From contig JAZMZK010000031.1 in the NCBI GenBank assembly GCA_045585955.1, positions 1 to 16,971 of the forward strand: a stretch of 16,971 nucleotides of DNA. The letters are read 5' to 3'. Both the position numbers and the translations under genes were made by a program. This stretch comes from SIG78 sp045585955. Its GTDB lineage: Bacteria > Verrucomicrobiota > Lentisphaeria > Victivallales > Victivallaceae. Shown piece after piece: positions 7,170 through 14,263 of the stretch. Each line of letters starts with the position of its first letter. Position 1 is the first letter of the stretch. The notes below the pieces were generated by a model. That model had not been told where the DNA came from. It made no database searches and worked only from the letters and a program-made list of their open reading frames with translations.

Positions 7170-8771
7170 ATGAAAAAATTTATTCTTGCATCATTCGTAT
7201 TGTTAGCACTATTCACAGTTGCCGCCGCAGAAAAAAGCAATTATTCAAACAAAAAAGTTCTGGTCATTATGCTTGATGGCGTCCGGGCTGATGCTGTGCT
7301 GCATACATCTATGCCCACTTTGAACGCTTTGCGTGCCGGTTCGTGGCAGCCCGGTTATAAGTGTGCTTCCACCGATGCGGCTATGGTCGTGCAGGATGCG
7401 CCGCCCCACAGTGCCCCAAATCACGCTTCCATTGCCACCGGCGTAACTGCTGCCAAGCACAAAGTTACCCGTAACGGCAAAACCAAAACCGGCAACTTCC
7501 AAAAGTATCCTCACTTTCTCGGACATCTGGTCAAGCAGTTCCCGGATCTCAAGTGCGGATTTTTCTATGTCTGGGGCGAATCCGGATACATCAAAAGCGA
7601 CAGCGACAAGGTTATCTACAAAGCCAACAAGGACAGTGCCAACATCAAAGCCGCCTGCGAATTTCTCAAAACCGGCGACGCTGCCGCTGTCTACATAAAT
7701 CTGCCGGACTATTACGGTCACAAGGTGGGGTTTTATCCCCGCAACTTGAGCTACATGAAAAGTTTGACAACTTGCGACAATTTTCTTAAACAGCTTTTCA
7801 CCACCATTGCCCACCGCCCCGATTTTGCCAAAGAAGACTGGCTGATATTGCTCACTGCCGACCATGGAGGTTATCTGACCTTCCACGGAGGTTTGCCCGA
7901 CAGCGGCAACATGACCACTATACCTATGCTGATTGCCGGTAAATCGGTCAAGCAGGGCAAGATCAAGGGCACTGCTTACACTTACGATATGGCGGTAACG
8001 GCTCTGGCACACTTTGGCATTGATACAAAAAAACTTGATCTGGACGGGCGCAAGCTGGGTGATGAAGTGCAGAATATACCTCAACTGCCTTTGAAAAACG
8101 GTTTGGCTTTCTACTATGACTTTGCCAATAATCATCTGGGATTCGACAACAAAACCGTTATCCGGGAAACTTTGAAAGGCTTCTTTCTTTCGGCTGCCTT
8201 CAAAAACGGTTTCCGCATGATCCCCGGCTCTGACCGGCTCAAGTTGGCAAACGGCAACAACTTTACCCTCACCTTCTGGGCAAGACTCCCCAAACAGAGC
8301 GGCAAAGATGCTGTGATCATCGGCAACAAAGATATGAGCAAGCCCGACAGCCCCGGCTTTGCCATCATTGCCCAGCGTTTGGGCGACCAGCAGCGGAAAA
8401 AGGACGATGCGGGCATTTGTTTATCTATGGCAAGAAAAAATGCTAAAAACATTGAGTTCGGTCAATTCAACCGCACCGACGGCTGGAACTTTTACGCTCT
8501 GACCATTGATGCCAACGGCACCATGTATTTTTACAACGGAGCCGAAGATGGCAGACTTTATCACATGGCGTACAAAGCCGACGACGCTGTCATTACCTCC
8601 AAACTGCCCATTTATATCGGTCAGGACGGAACCGGCAAGCACCCTCAAGGTTTTACCGGAGAGCTGGACGATGTGGCGTTCTGGAATCGCGGTTTGACCA
8701 GAGAAGATATTACCAAAATCTTTGAAGCCGGAAAAACCGGCATGGATCTGGCAATGCTCCTTGCTGAATAA
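7170..8771 (+). CDS. Secreted alkaline-phosphatase-superfamily phosphodiesterase fused to LamG-like domain
   Basis: The 533-residue product opens with a Sec signal peptide (about 1-20, ending FTVAAA). Residues about 28-305 form a type I phosphodiesterase/nucleotide pyrophosphatase-like domain of the alkaline phosphatase superfamily. Visible two-metal ligands are D36 (MLDGVR), D180 and H184 (LPDYYGH), D231 and H232 (ADHGG) and H239. The likely nucleophile is S81 in HSAPNHASIATG, where many NPP enzymes have Thr. Residues about 345-533 match a LamG/concanavalin-like jellyroll (FTLTFWARL, GWNFYALTIDANG, GELDDVAFWNRGLTREDI). The enzyme probably acts on a phosphomonoester, phosphodiester or similar ester outside the cytoplasm, with the jellyroll binding a glycan or surface. 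The substrate cannot be told from sequence. GGAGG (7156-7160) lies 9 nt before the ATG. It is transcribed alone between its own promoter and terminator. Confidence 0.9.
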   Translation: MKKFILASFVLLALFTVAAAEKSNYSNKKVLVIMLDGVRADAVLHTSMPTLNALRAGSWQPGYKCASTDAAMVVQDAPPHSAPNHASIATGVTAAKHKVTRNGKTKTGNFQKYPHFLGHLVKQFPDLKCGFFYVWGESGYIKSDSDKVIYKANKDSANIKAACEFLKTGDAAAVYINLPDYYGHKVGFYPRNLSYMKSLTTCDNFLKQLFTTIAHRPDFAKEDWLILLTADHGGYLTFHGGLPDSGNMTTIPMLIAGKSVKQGKIKGTAYTYDMAVTALAHFGIDTKKLDLDGRKLGDEVQNIPQLPLKNGLAFYYDFANNHLGFDNKTVIRETLKGFFLSAAFKNGFRMIPGSDRLKLANGNNFTLTFWARLPKQSGKDAVIIGNKDMSKPDSPGFAIIAQRLGDQQRKKDDAGICLSMARKNAKNIEFGQFNRTDGWNFYALTIDANGTMYFYNGAEDGRLYHMAYKADDAVITSKLPIYIGQDGTGKHPQGFTGELDDVAFWNRGLTREDITKIFEAGKTGMDLAMLLAE

Positions 8772-8800
8772 AAATCATTCTCAAAAAACAATGTGTATAA

Positions 8801-8840
8801 AAATAAATCTTGCTGGAACCGCAGCAGGATTTATTTTTTT
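8801..8840 (+). terminator. Rho-independent terminator of the phosphoesterase gene
   Basis: AAATAAATCTTGCTG (8801-8815) pairs with CAGCAGGATTTATTT (8822-8836), with one G-U pair and a 6-nt loop. The 3' arm runs straight into a T tract ending at 8840. Confidence 0.88.
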
Positions 8841-8906
8841 CTCTTCCATTGAGAGTTCTGCAATAACTGAAACTTTCTCCCCGGCTCCCTGACCAGGATT
8901 TTTTAT

Positions 8907-8934
8907 TTGCATTTTATAAAATCAAGTGTATCTT
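8907..8934 (+). promoter_or_regulatory. Promoter of the ZIP transporter gene
   Basis: -35 TTGCAT (8907-8912), 16-nt spacer, -10 TATCTT (8929-8934). This predicts a leader of about 40 nt before the ATG at 8981. I saw no clear metal-regulator operator around it. Confidence 0.5.
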
Positions 8935-8980
8935 ACAACATATATATTGTATTTTTACAGACAAATAATGGAAGAATTTT

Positions 8981-9784
8981 ATGAATGTAACATTACCGCA
9001 AATATTTTCCGGTATAGCCCTGACTGCGATTGCCGGTTTAGCCACCGGGGTCGGCAGCTGTATTGCTTTCTTTGCCAAACACCAAAACACCCGCTTTTTA
9101 TCATGCGCGCTGGGATTTTCCGGCGGAGTTATGATCTACATATCGCTGGTGGAGCTCCTGGCGGGGTCGCAAAGCGATCTTTCTGAAATATTCGGTAAAC
9201 GCCCGGGTTCGCTTATCGGCATCGCCGCATTTTTCGGCGGCATAGCAGTTGCAATGCTGATCGACAAACTTGTCCCCAGCTACGAAAACCCGCACGAAGT
9301 ACGCAAAGTCGAAGAAATGACTTCGCCGCAGCATCAGGATAAACTCATCCGCAGCGGCAAACTTTTTGCACTTGCCATTGCCGTACACAATTTTCCTGAA
9401 GGTATGGCTGTATTCACTTCTGCATTGACCGATCCCTTGACCGGAGTATCTATTGCATTAGCCATTGCCATACACAATATACCGGAAGGGATCACTGTAT
9501 CAGTGCCGATCTACCATGCCACCGGCAGCCGGAAAAAGGCTTTTTACTACTCATTCCTCTCCGGCTTGGCTGAACCGTTGGGCGCATTGGCGGCGTGGCT
9601 GTTCCTTCTGCCGTTTCTCTCCGGCGCGCTTATGGCAATAATCTTTGCTGCGGTGGCTGGAATAATGGTGTTTATCAGCTTTGACGAACTTTTGCCGCTC
9701 GCCGAAGAATATGGCGAACACCATCTTGCGATCGCCGGGCTGGTCGCCGGCATGCTGGTAATGGCATTGACTTTGGTCTGGTAA
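8981..9784 (+). CDS. zupT: ZIP-family divalent metal transporter (ZupT-like)
   Basis: Inner-membrane ZIP-family permease of 267 residues that imports zinc and often iron, manganese or cobalt. About eight hydrophobic segments are visible. The two signature metal-site helices carry HNFPEG (136-141) and HNIPEG (165-170). A histidine-containing loop lies between TM3 and TM4 (about 100-125, including the acidic EVRKVEE and HQD). E58 in SLVELL is also in the expected family position. GGAAG (8970-8974) sits 6 nt before the ATG. A lipocalin gene follows 97 nt after the stop with no clear terminator or promoter between them, so read-through is likely. The DtxR-like gene in the same window is a candidate regulator, but no shared operator is visible. 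Confidence 0.94.
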   Translation: MNVTLPQIFSGIALTAIAGLATGVGSCIAFFAKHQNTRFLSCALGFSGGVMIYISLVELLAGSQSDLSEIFGKRPGSLIGIAAFFGGIAVAMLIDKLVPSYENPHEVRKVEEMTSPQHQDKLIRSGKLFALAIAVHNFPEGMAVFTSALTDPLTGVSIALAIAIHNIPEGITVSVPIYHATGSRKKAFYYSFLSGLAEPLGALAAWLFLLPFLSGALMAIIFAAVAGIMVFISFDELLPLAEEYGEHHLAIAGLVAGMLVMALTLVW

Positions 9785-9881
9785 AAAATCCGGTTTATTT
9801 TCAGCTCCGGCTCGCTTTATTTGAACAATGATCTCTTATGCAGAGTCAATATTGACAAAACTTAACATGGAGGTTATTGTT

Positions 9882-10451
9882 ATGAAAGTTACTCTCGCTG
9901 AAACTATTTCTTGCTGTTGCGCGGTACTGGTTGCCATCATTATCAGCGGCTGCGAAAATTTTTCACCCGTCAACGAAATAGCTCCGGTGAGCAATTTCAA
10001 TATCACCCGCTACATGGGTACATGGTACGAAATCGCCCGTCTGCCGCATAATTTTGAAGCCGGTGTGACCGATGCACAGGCAACTTACACCTTGCAGGAC
10101 GATGGCACAATCATCATCGAAAACTCCGGCAAAAAAAATCAAATCACAACTTCTGCTCATGCCACAGCCCGCAGTGCCATCCCCGGCAGCGGACTTGGTT
10201 TGTTGGAGGTAAGTTTCTTTTATCCGTTCTACACCATGTACAAGATCATCTATCTTGACCCAAACTACAGCCTTGCCATTGTTACCGGCAACAGCATGGA
10301 TTATCTCTGGATACTGGCTCGCAAGCCAGTCATCAGCAAGGAAAAACTCGCCATGTGTTTGAAAATGCTGGAAAATTGGGGCTATGCAGTAAAGCTGCTG
10401 CAATATCCTACCGGAGAAATCACAGGTATCTTGAACAACCAATCAGAGTGA
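9882..10451 (+). CDS. blc: Outer-membrane lipocalin lipoprotein (Blc-like)
   Basis: Bacterial lipocalins are outer-membrane lipoproteins that bind lysophospholipids or other lipids and are linked to envelope stress. The 189-residue product has a lipoprotein signal peptide ending in the lipobox ISGC, with lipidated C24. Residue +2 is Glu, so the Lol system should send it to the outer membrane. Family motifs are GTWYEIARLPHNFE (46-59), EVSFFYPFY and DYLWILARKP, all close to E. coli Blc. I chose ATG 9882 because GGAGG (9869-9873) lies 8 nt upstream and the signal peptide then starts correctly. The frame is open from 9828, but those 18 residues would precede the signal. Its last 9 nt overlap the end of the convergent LacI-family gene. 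Confidence 0.93.
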   Translation: MKVTLAETISCCCAVLVAIIISGCENFSPVNEIAPVSNFNITRYMGTWYEIARLPHNFEAGVTDAQATYTLQDDGTIIIENSGKKNQITTSAHATARSAIPGSGLGLLEVSFFYPFYTMYKIIYLDPNYSLAIVTGNSMDYLWILARKPVISKEKLAMCLKMLENWGYAVKLLQYPTGEITGILNNQSE

Positions 10452-11486
10452 GGCGCTTTCCCGCCAAATGATATTTGCCTGATTTACAGTATTGAGTTCC
10501 AACGGAGCCCCGTCAAGAATATAATCCAAAACCTTACGGGTATTTTCCAAAACCGGAACTTCAATACTTGTAAGCGGCACCCGGAAATGCGGCGCATCCA
10601 CCAGGTTATCGAACCCGATCACCTGGATCTCTTCAGGAACTTTCACGCCCCGGGCAGTCAACTCTTCGATCAAACCGACTGCCATGCGGTCATCGTTCAA
10701 CAAAACAGTACGCACTTTCAGGTGCTGGAAATCCCGCATCACCATATCCGCATAGCGTCTGCCGGCATCAAATTCATCGCGGGCAACTGCGTTGGAGCGC
10801 AAAATCTGACGGCGGTCGAAAATCAGCTTTTTCTGCATAAGTTTTTCTTCGTCTTCCGCATCCACATCGCACATAAAATTGCCTTTACCGGCAGCAGCAA
10901 GCTGTTCCATAAGTTCAATCCGGGTTTGGCAGCGGTCGATCCCCATGCGGTAGACATTGCCCACACTTTCCGCCGGAACCGGAAAATCGTAGTCCACACT
11001 GAAAAACTCAACATCTTTAAGCAGAGCATCAAGTTTAGGCACATCTCCGGCCTTAAATACCCCGCTGGATAAAACTCCGCCTTCCATGCGGTGTACACTT
11101 TCATCGAACAGCCCGAACATGATAAGCGTATTTACCTGCATGCCCTTGAGCATTCGCACTGTCGGCACCAGTCTGCCGCCGATAAACCCCTGAATAACAA
11201 ACTCCCGTTTAGCCTCGTGCAAACGGTTCATAGCATAACGCAGTGCAACGGCACTCTTTTCAAAAGAACCATCCTGATTGATTATCAGCCCCACCGGCGG
11301 AGTATTGTCTTTGCCCAGTTTACCAGCCATACGGTTGGGGACAAATCCGACTTTTTCTGCATAATCCCGCACCCGCTGAACAGTTGCAGCACTGATACGG
11401 TAATGCCGGTGGCTTTCGGAAAGGCACAACGACACAGTAGAACGCGCCAAACCCAGCTCGTCTGCTATTTCCTGCATTGTTTTCAT
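10443..11486 (-). CDS. LacI-family transcriptional regulator
   Basis: DNA-binding repressor of 347 residues. The N-terminal LacI helix-turn-helix is at about 1-25 (MKTMQEIADELGLARSTVSLC), with a hinge around 50-60 (NRMAGKLGKDNT). The rest is a periplasmic-binding-protein-like sensor domain, ending with typical late motifs (VRTVLLNDDRMAVGL, EEIQVIGFDN, HFRVPLTSIEV). The ligand, probably a sugar or sugar derivative, cannot be assigned. AGGAAAGGG lies upstream of ATG 11486. A 24-bp near-palindrome sits at its predicted transcription start, so self-repression is likely. No sugar transport or catabolic genes adjoin it, so its regulon is elsewhere or limited to itself. Its 3' end overlaps the end of blc by 9 nt. 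Confidence 0.93.
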   Translation of the reverse strand: MKTMQEIADELGLARSTVSLCLSESHRHYRISAATVQRVRDYAEKVGFVPNRMAGKLGKDNTPPVGLIINQDGSFEKSAVALRYAMNRLHEAKREFVIQGFIGGRLVPTVRMLKGMQVNTLIMFGLFDESVHRMEGGVLSSGVFKAGDVPKLDALLKDVEFFSVDYDFPVPAESVGNVYRMGIDRCQTRIELMEQLAAAGKGNFMCDVDAEDEEKLMQKKLIFDRRQILRSNAVARDEFDAGRRYADMVMRDFQHLKVRTVLLNDDRMAVGLIEELTARGVKVPEEIQVIGFDNLVDAPHFRVPLTSIEVPVLENTRKVLDYILDGAPLELNTVNQANIIWRESASL

Positions 11487-11521
11487 AAGCGTTGCCCTTT
11501 CCTGAACTGTATTTTATTGAC

Positions 11522-11545
11522 CTGAACCTTTTGCAAAAAGTTCAG
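11522..11545 (-). promoter_or_regulatory. Likely self-operator of the LacI-family regulator
   Basis: A 24-bp inverted repeat matches its own reverse complement at 22 of 24 positions: half-sites CTGAAC and GTTCAG flank a perfect TTTTGCAAAA core. An even-length palindrome with a central GC or CG step is typical of LacI-family operators. It lies at about +1 to +24 of the predicted transcript. A further CCTGAAC half-site occurs at 11501, exactly 20 bp from the one at 11521. Confidence 0.75.
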
Positions 11546-11552
11546 AATAAGT

Positions 11553-11581
11553 AATATAGCACACCAATCGGACTTTTGCAA
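11553..11581 (-). promoter_or_regulatory. Promoter of the LacI-family gene
   Basis: Minus-strand -35 TTGCAA, 17-nt spacer ending TGTGC, -10 TATATT, predicted start near 11546. It begins 5 nt before the murA stop and separates the regulator from murA. No terminator is visible after murA, so some read-through is possible. Confidence 0.68.
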
Positions 11582-11586
11582 ACTTT

Positions 11587-12870
11587 TTACAACGATTCCC
11601 TGACCGACAACCCCAGTCCGGTAAGTTTTTCCACCAAATTTGCGTAACCGCGGTAGATGACTTCACTGGATTTGATAACGCTTTCGCCCTCGGCGCACAA
11701 CCCGGCGATCACCATTGCCATACCAGCCCGGATATCCGGACTGGATACCGTTGCGGCGTGCAGTTTGGAAGGTCCGGAAATCACCACCCGGTGCGGATCG
11801 CAGACAATAGCATTGGCGCCCATATCGATCAGACGGTCTACAAAGTAAATACGGCTTTCAAACATCTTTTCAAAAAAGAGCGCACAGCCTTCTGCCTGGG
11901 TCGCCATAACAATAGTACAGCTCATCATATCGCTTGGATACTGGGGCCACGGCCCATCGGAGATAACCGGGATATGCCCGCCAAAGTCCTGTTTGACTTT
12001 AAGTTTTTGTCCGCCCGGCAGATAAATGCGGTCGGGGTGCAAGGTCATTTCTATATTAAACCGTTCAAACACACGCCGGAGCATCCAGTAATGGCGCGGC
12101 ACCGTACCAAGAATCTCCATTTCGCCGCCCAGCGCAGCTCCCAGCGCCAGAAAACTCCCCGCTTCGATATGGTCGCCGGTAATAGTACATTCGCAGCCGT
12201 GCAATTCACTTACGCCGTCGATTTCAATGGTATTGCTGCCCAGACCGGTGATCCATGCGCCCATACTGTTGAGCATTTCGCCCAGTTCAACAACATGCGG
12301 TTCGCAGGCTGCATTCAAAAGTGTAGTGTGCCCTTCAGCAAGCACAGCAGCCATCATAATTTGTTCAGTAGCAGTAACACTGGCTTCGTCCAGAAAAAGT
12401 TCCCGGCCTTGCAGTTTGCTGTTTTGCAGGTCAAAACAGTACGCTCCATCGATACATTCAAGCCGGGCGCCCAATTTTTCCAACCCGTAAAAGTGCCCGT
12501 CAAGTCTGCGCCGTCCGATAACATCTCCACCGGGCGGATAAAGTCTTGCTTCGCCCAATCTGGCAGTCAACGGAGCAGCAAATAATATACTGGTGCGTGC
12601 TTTTGAGCAAAGCTCCCGGGGGATAACTCCCGAAGCTATCCCCGACGGATCAATGACCGCCGTATTATTCTCAAACTCCACCTTGCCGCCCAGCACCCGG
12701 ATTATTTCCATCATAGTACGGACATCAAGAATATCGGGCATATTGTGGATTGTTACAATTTCTTTGCTCATAAGCGATGCCGCCAGCATCGGCAGTGCAG
12801 CATTTTTGTTGCCGCTGACTGTTACAGAGCCATTCGGCACGATTCCTCCGGTAATATGAAGTTGCCCCAT
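11587..12870 (-). CDS. murA: UDP-N-acetylglucosamine 1-carboxyvinyltransferase (MurA)
   Basis: Cytoplasmic enzyme that transfers enolpyruvate from PEP to UDP-GlcNAc, the first committed step of peptidoglycan synthesis. The length of 427 residues is normal. Seen in sequence: SGNKNAALP with K22 in the UDP-GlcNAc/PEP site; ARTSILFAAPLTAR with the conserved Arg (R92); the catalytic loop GGDVIGRRRLDGH (114-126); ASVTATEQIMMAAVLAEG; YPSDMMS with the catalytic Asp (D305 of E. coli); and DIRAGMAMVIAGLCAEG with R397. The loop has D116 where E. coli MurA has C115 (GGCTIG), the natural Asp variant known from mycobacteria, Chlamydia and Borrelia. It starts 10 nt after the upstream unknown gene, with the binding site TAAGG overlapping that gene's stop, so the two are translationally linked. 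Confidence 0.96.
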   Translation of the reverse strand: MGQLHITGGIVPNGSVTVSGNKNAALPMLAASLMSKEIVTIHNMPDILDVRTMMEIIRVLGGKVEFENNTAVIDPSGIASGVIPRELCSKARTSILFAAPLTARLGEARLYPPGGDVIGRRRLDGHFYGLEKLGARLECIDGAYCFDLQNSKLQGRELFLDEASVTATEQIMMAAVLAEGHTTLLNAACEPHVVELGEMLNSMGAWITGLGSNTIEIDGVSELHGCECTITGDHIEAGSFLALGAALGGEMEILGTVPRHYWMLRRVFERFNIEMTLHPDRIYLPGGQKLKVKQDFGGHIPVISDGPWPQYPSDMMSCTIVMATQAEGCALFFEKMFESRIYFVDRLIDMGANAIVCDPHRVVISGPSKLHAATVSSPDIRAGMAMVIAGLCAEGESVIKSSEVIYRGYANLVEKLTGLGLSVRESL

Positions 12871-12880
12871 CTTATAAACC

Positions 12881-13552
12881 TTATATTGAATTTTCTGATT
12901 TTATTTCAGTGTTGCTTTCTGCATAGATCTTGCGGAAACGCCGGGTATAAAGATCAAACGCCTCCTGATAACGCGCGCCATTGGTGCTGCTGAAACTTTT
13001 ACGGTTATAGTCGCAATAAACCTGATATTTGGCAGTTGCTGCCACCGAAAGATCCAGCGCCAGATTAAGCGAACGCATTTCGGCATCGCGCCCGGATGCT
13101 GCATAGCGAGACATCCGGTTGCTTTTACCGAGAAAATATCCCAATTCCGGATTTTCCCCCACAAAAGCAGTATTAGCTTCTGCCATAGCACAAGCAGAAC
13201 TTAACAGATTACGCATCACCAGCAAAAAAGCATGCAAGCGATTTTCTCTGCCGGCAGTTTCCGCACTGGCAAGCGTCATCTTCACCCGTTCAGTATCAAT
13301 GATCGCATATTCAAGAACCTCAAGCATATTGCGATACATCTTCAGCCGGTCTTTCAACGACAGTTCTTTGAGTTCGTGCTTCAGCAATTCCCGCAAAAAA
13401 TCACACGCCGCATCCCGCCTGCCCAACAGCGGCGGAATATTCATCTTGACCAGATAATCCGCTTCGGAAGCATCCCGGATCCGGTCGGCAATACCATCTG
13501 CCCGGAAGAGTGCTTTGCGGAATTTTTCAAGCAAATCAAATTTTACATCCAT
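12881..13552 (-). CDS. Unknown helical cytoplasmic protein upstream of murA, 223 aa
   Basis: Not recognised. It is 223 residues with no signal peptide or membrane segment, and appears mostly alpha-helical and charged (LLEKFRKALFRADGIADRI, DFLRELLKHELKELSLKDR, RVKMTLASAETAGRENRL). The C-terminal part carries a Tyr/Arg-rich segment (YQVYCDYNRK, DLYTRRFRKIYAE). No catalytic motif stands out. GAGG lies about 10 nt before ATG 13552. It has a strong promoter upstream and leads the operon with murA, its stop codon overlapping the murA ribosome binding site. This suggests expression matched to cell wall synthesis, but any functional link is inference. Confidence 0.8.
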   Translation of the reverse strand: MDVKFDLLEKFRKALFRADGIADRIRDASEADYLVKMNIPPLLGRRDAACDFLRELLKHELKELSLKDRLKMYRNMLEVLEYAIIDTERVKMTLASAETAGRENRLHAFLLVMRNLLSSACAMAEANTAFVGENPELGYFLGKSNRMSRYAASGRDAEMRSLNLALDLSVAATAKYQVYCDYNRKSFSSTNGARYQEAFDLYTRRFRKIYAESNTEIKSENSI

Positions 13553-13588
13553 AAAACATAAACCTCAACTGAATACATTATATGCGGT

Positions 13589-13617
13589 ATTATAATACAA
13601 CATAGCCAAGTATGCAA
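13589..13617 (-). promoter_or_regulatory. Promoter of the unknown-murA operon
   Basis: Minus-strand -35 TTGCAT, 17-nt spacer, and a perfect -10 TATAAT. The leader is about 30 nt. It is divergent from the promoter at 13647-13675. Confidence 0.75.
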
Positions 13618-13646
13618 GTTTTTTTACAGGAAAAAAGCCATTTCAT

Positions 13647-13675
13647 TTGCGTATAACAGCTCCAGCGGTTATATT
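13647..13675 (+). promoter_or_regulatory. Promoter of the secreted protein-ygiQ group
   Basis: -35 TTGCGT (13647-13652), 17-nt spacer, -10 TATATT (13670-13675), predicted start near 13682, about 34 nt before ATG 13716. The longer reading frame would begin inside the -35 box, which rules out that start. Confidence 0.68.
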
Positions 13676-13715
13676 AACAGCATCATTCATACTTTTAAGC
13701 AAAGGGGTATTTTTT

Positions 13716-14249
13716 ATGAGAAGCAAAAATCTGCTGACAATATTAAGTTTAAGCATAATGCTCTTGGCTGCCGGAGAAATAGCCGCCAAGACGGTTGATT
13801 TAGGGTTCCGCATCGGCAAAGTGATATCGGCTGAAATATCCGGAGCGCCAATCGAAATCATCAGACAGGATCAGTTTCCATATCCGCTGCCAGCCAAAAA
13901 GCTCTATGCCGTAGCAGCATTAAAAATGACCTCCAACCGCTCGTTGAGTTCTTTGGATTATTCTTTGGTGGTCAACGGAAAAACTTATCCTTGCATAGCA
14001 ATCGTCTGCAATATGGCAGCTTTTGTGTGCAGTCCGGATGTAATTTTCCCTTCAGGCAATGATATTCCCCGGATGCTTTTTGTCCTCGACAGCACCCAAG
14101 TCAAACTGCCGCCTGCCGGAAAAAACATCCGTGCCACATTAAAAAGCAATCTCCGGGGGCGCAGCAGCGTGACCTTGAACTTTTTAAGCCTCGGCAGCAA
14201 ACCATTTTCTGACTGCACAAAAATTCCGGAAGCCGGGGCACTCCAATAA
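13716..14249 (+). CDS. Secreted protein of unknown function, 177 aa
   Basis: Not recognised. A Sec signal peptide covers about residues 1-24 (MRSKNLLTILSLSIMLLAAG, then EIAA before KTVD). The mature part reads as alternating beta strands (KLYAVAALKMTSN, LDYSLVVNGKTYPCIAIV, MLFVLDSTQVKLPPAGKNIR, RSSVTLNFLSLG), which could be a small immunoglobulin-like sandwich of the kind seen in DUF4352 proteins; that is a guess from pattern. Four cysteines (C93, C98, C105, C167) could form disulfides in the periplasm. AAAGGGG (13701-13707) lies 8 nt before ATG 13716. ygiQ starts 14 nt after the stop with no promoter in between, so the two are probably one transcript. Confidence 0.78.
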   Translation: MRSKNLLTILSLSIMLLAAGEIAAKTVDLGFRIGKVISAEISGAPIEIIRQDQFPYPLPAKKLYAVAALKMTSNRSLSSLDYSLVVNGKTYPCIAIVCNMAAFVCSPDVIFPSGNDIPRMLFVLDSTQVKLPPAGKNIRATLKSNLRGRSSVTLNFLSLGSKPFSDCTKIPEAGALQ

Positions 14250-14263
14250 TCAAAGCGGCAAGG

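Noticed and set aside
7245..8135. 296-codon open frame antisense to the phosphoesterase
   Set aside because: No family features. It lies wholly within a gene with conserved catalytic motifs on the plus strand.
9853..9880. Promoter TTGACA/TATTGT just before blc
   Set aside because: Transcription would start at or beyond the ATG and leave out the GGAGG ribosome binding site.
11758..12585. 275-codon open frame antisense to murA
   Set aside because: It lies fully inside murA, has low-complexity composition and no plausible initiation signals.
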